Below, in pieces: positions 63,229 through 64,000 of a stretch of 64,000 bases of DNA. The position numbers and the translations under genes were made by a program. This DNA is from Nymphaea colorata (taxonomy: Eukaryota > Streptophyta > Magnoliopsida > Nymphaeales > Nymphaeaceae). The DNA is taken from the NCBI RefSeq assembly GCF_008831285.2, contig NC_045149.1, positions 932,001 to 996,000 on the forward strand. Reading direction: 5' to 3'. The notes beneath the pieces were generated by a model, which did not search any database, was not told where the DNA came from, and saw only the letters and a list, made by a program, of their open reading frames with translations. Each line of letters starts with the position of its first letter. Position 1 is the first letter of the stretch.

Positions 63229-64000
63229 AGACATTTGTCTTGAAAAGAAAAATAAAAGATTCTAGAAAAAAGAAATAGAACACTCATATATATGCATTCA
63301 TGTGTATATAAAAAATTTGTAAAATAAAATATAGAAACATAAAGAGAGAGAATGATGAAGAAAATCATCATGTACACATATATGTATATAACATGTATAT
63401 ACATATATATCTTATGGGATTAAAAATTAAGAAATAACTTAAAGTATTCCGACTTCAACTTTTATGTAGGCCGGAGAGAATGTTGTGCTCATGCAAGAGC
63501 CTAAGATAAGTCTCCAAACTCGCATTAGAAAGGGTTCTTGTTTTCGAAAAAAAAAAACTTTTAAAAAATATGATTTCAAATAATTAATATAAAACATTAT
63601 TATTTGTTTGTTACAAGGAAATATATTTCTTCCACCGTTGGATATGAAAAAAAATCAAACTAAATAATTAGACACTCATTAGAGTTCTTAATTGGGTGAT
63701 TAAAAGGAACACCAAACGCAAGAATGACATGAGAATGTATACTAACATATAGATATTAGTGAGAGTTTTCTCGGGTTGGACAAGCCCAAACATGAAAAAT
63801 TAACATAAGAATAAAGAGAAGAATTCCAAATCACACCCTCATTCTGGCCTTGGGTTCACATATAAATAGGAAAAATTAATCAATTATGCATGAACAATAT
63901 CTCAAAACAAAGCAACATTCAACAAAAGAAAAAACATGTTTTGATTATATAATGAAATGTTATCTCATCTTCTCATACTCTCGGTGCACTCAAAGAAAGC
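63226..64000. other. AT-rich right edge of the window
   Basis: 775 bp with no recognised gene or repeat end. Confidence 0.45.

Overview
The window is nuclear DNA of a flowering plant: introns and long AT-rich spacers, a plant-type pentatricopeptide-repeat (PPR) gene, plant Ty1/copia and Ty3/gypsy retrotransposons primed by initiator tRNA-Met, hAT and CACTA-like DNA transposons, MITEs, and many long (TA)n tracts. I cannot name the species. Only one full-length host gene is convincing (PPR, minus strand, 38953-41154). A 48-codon secreted peptide (minus, 18974-19120) is plausible. Nearly everything else is mobile DNA, much of it nested.

Layout. 1-4740: broken minus-strand Ty1/copia with a 358-bp hAT MITE inside its RNase H region. 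4796-6227: truncated plus-strand copia (RT end, RNase H, polypurine tract, 3' LTR). 6361-12362: large minus-strand LTR element with no recognisable gag-pol. 13022-16731: nearly perfect 1.9/1.8-kb tandem duplication holding a CACTA-like end. 17703-18169: TRIM-like miniature LTR element. 18974-19120: small secreted peptide. 19967-20526: candidate MITE. 21090-24190: array of units whose two halves are inverted copies of each other. 24600-25183: 3' end of a hAT transposon. 25184-32100: mostly unassigned AT-rich DNA with a broken coiled-coil fragment and a LINE ORF1 fragment. 32100-32460: LINE RT tail. 33147-37010: small-LTR retroelement carrying an intronless, truncated piece of S-formylglutathione hydrolase, its left LTR split by a 301-bp hAT MITE. 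37826-38525: long-TIR foldback element. 38953-41154: PPR gene. 41944-55198: a 13.3-kb Ty3/gypsy chromovirus-type element with LTRs of about 4 kb, an FHA-like domain in its first ORF, an acidic second ORF, a frameshifted pol lacking RNase H and integrase, and a terminal chromodomain. 55784-57909: 2.1-kb TIR element. 59200-60420: minus-strand gypsy gag-protease remnant. 60421-64000: spacer and microsatellites.

The genes do not form a pathway. What ties the window together is transposon history: insertions into insertions, capture of host coding sequence, local tandem duplication, and one intact organelle-type PPR gene with a large retrotransposon starting about 0.8 kb upstream of its start codon. 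The most unusual signals are the FHA-like ORF in the chromovirus, the enzyme fragment inside the small-LTR element, the hairpin-unit array, and the recent 1.9-kb duplication. All similarities were judged by eye; no searches or alignments were run.
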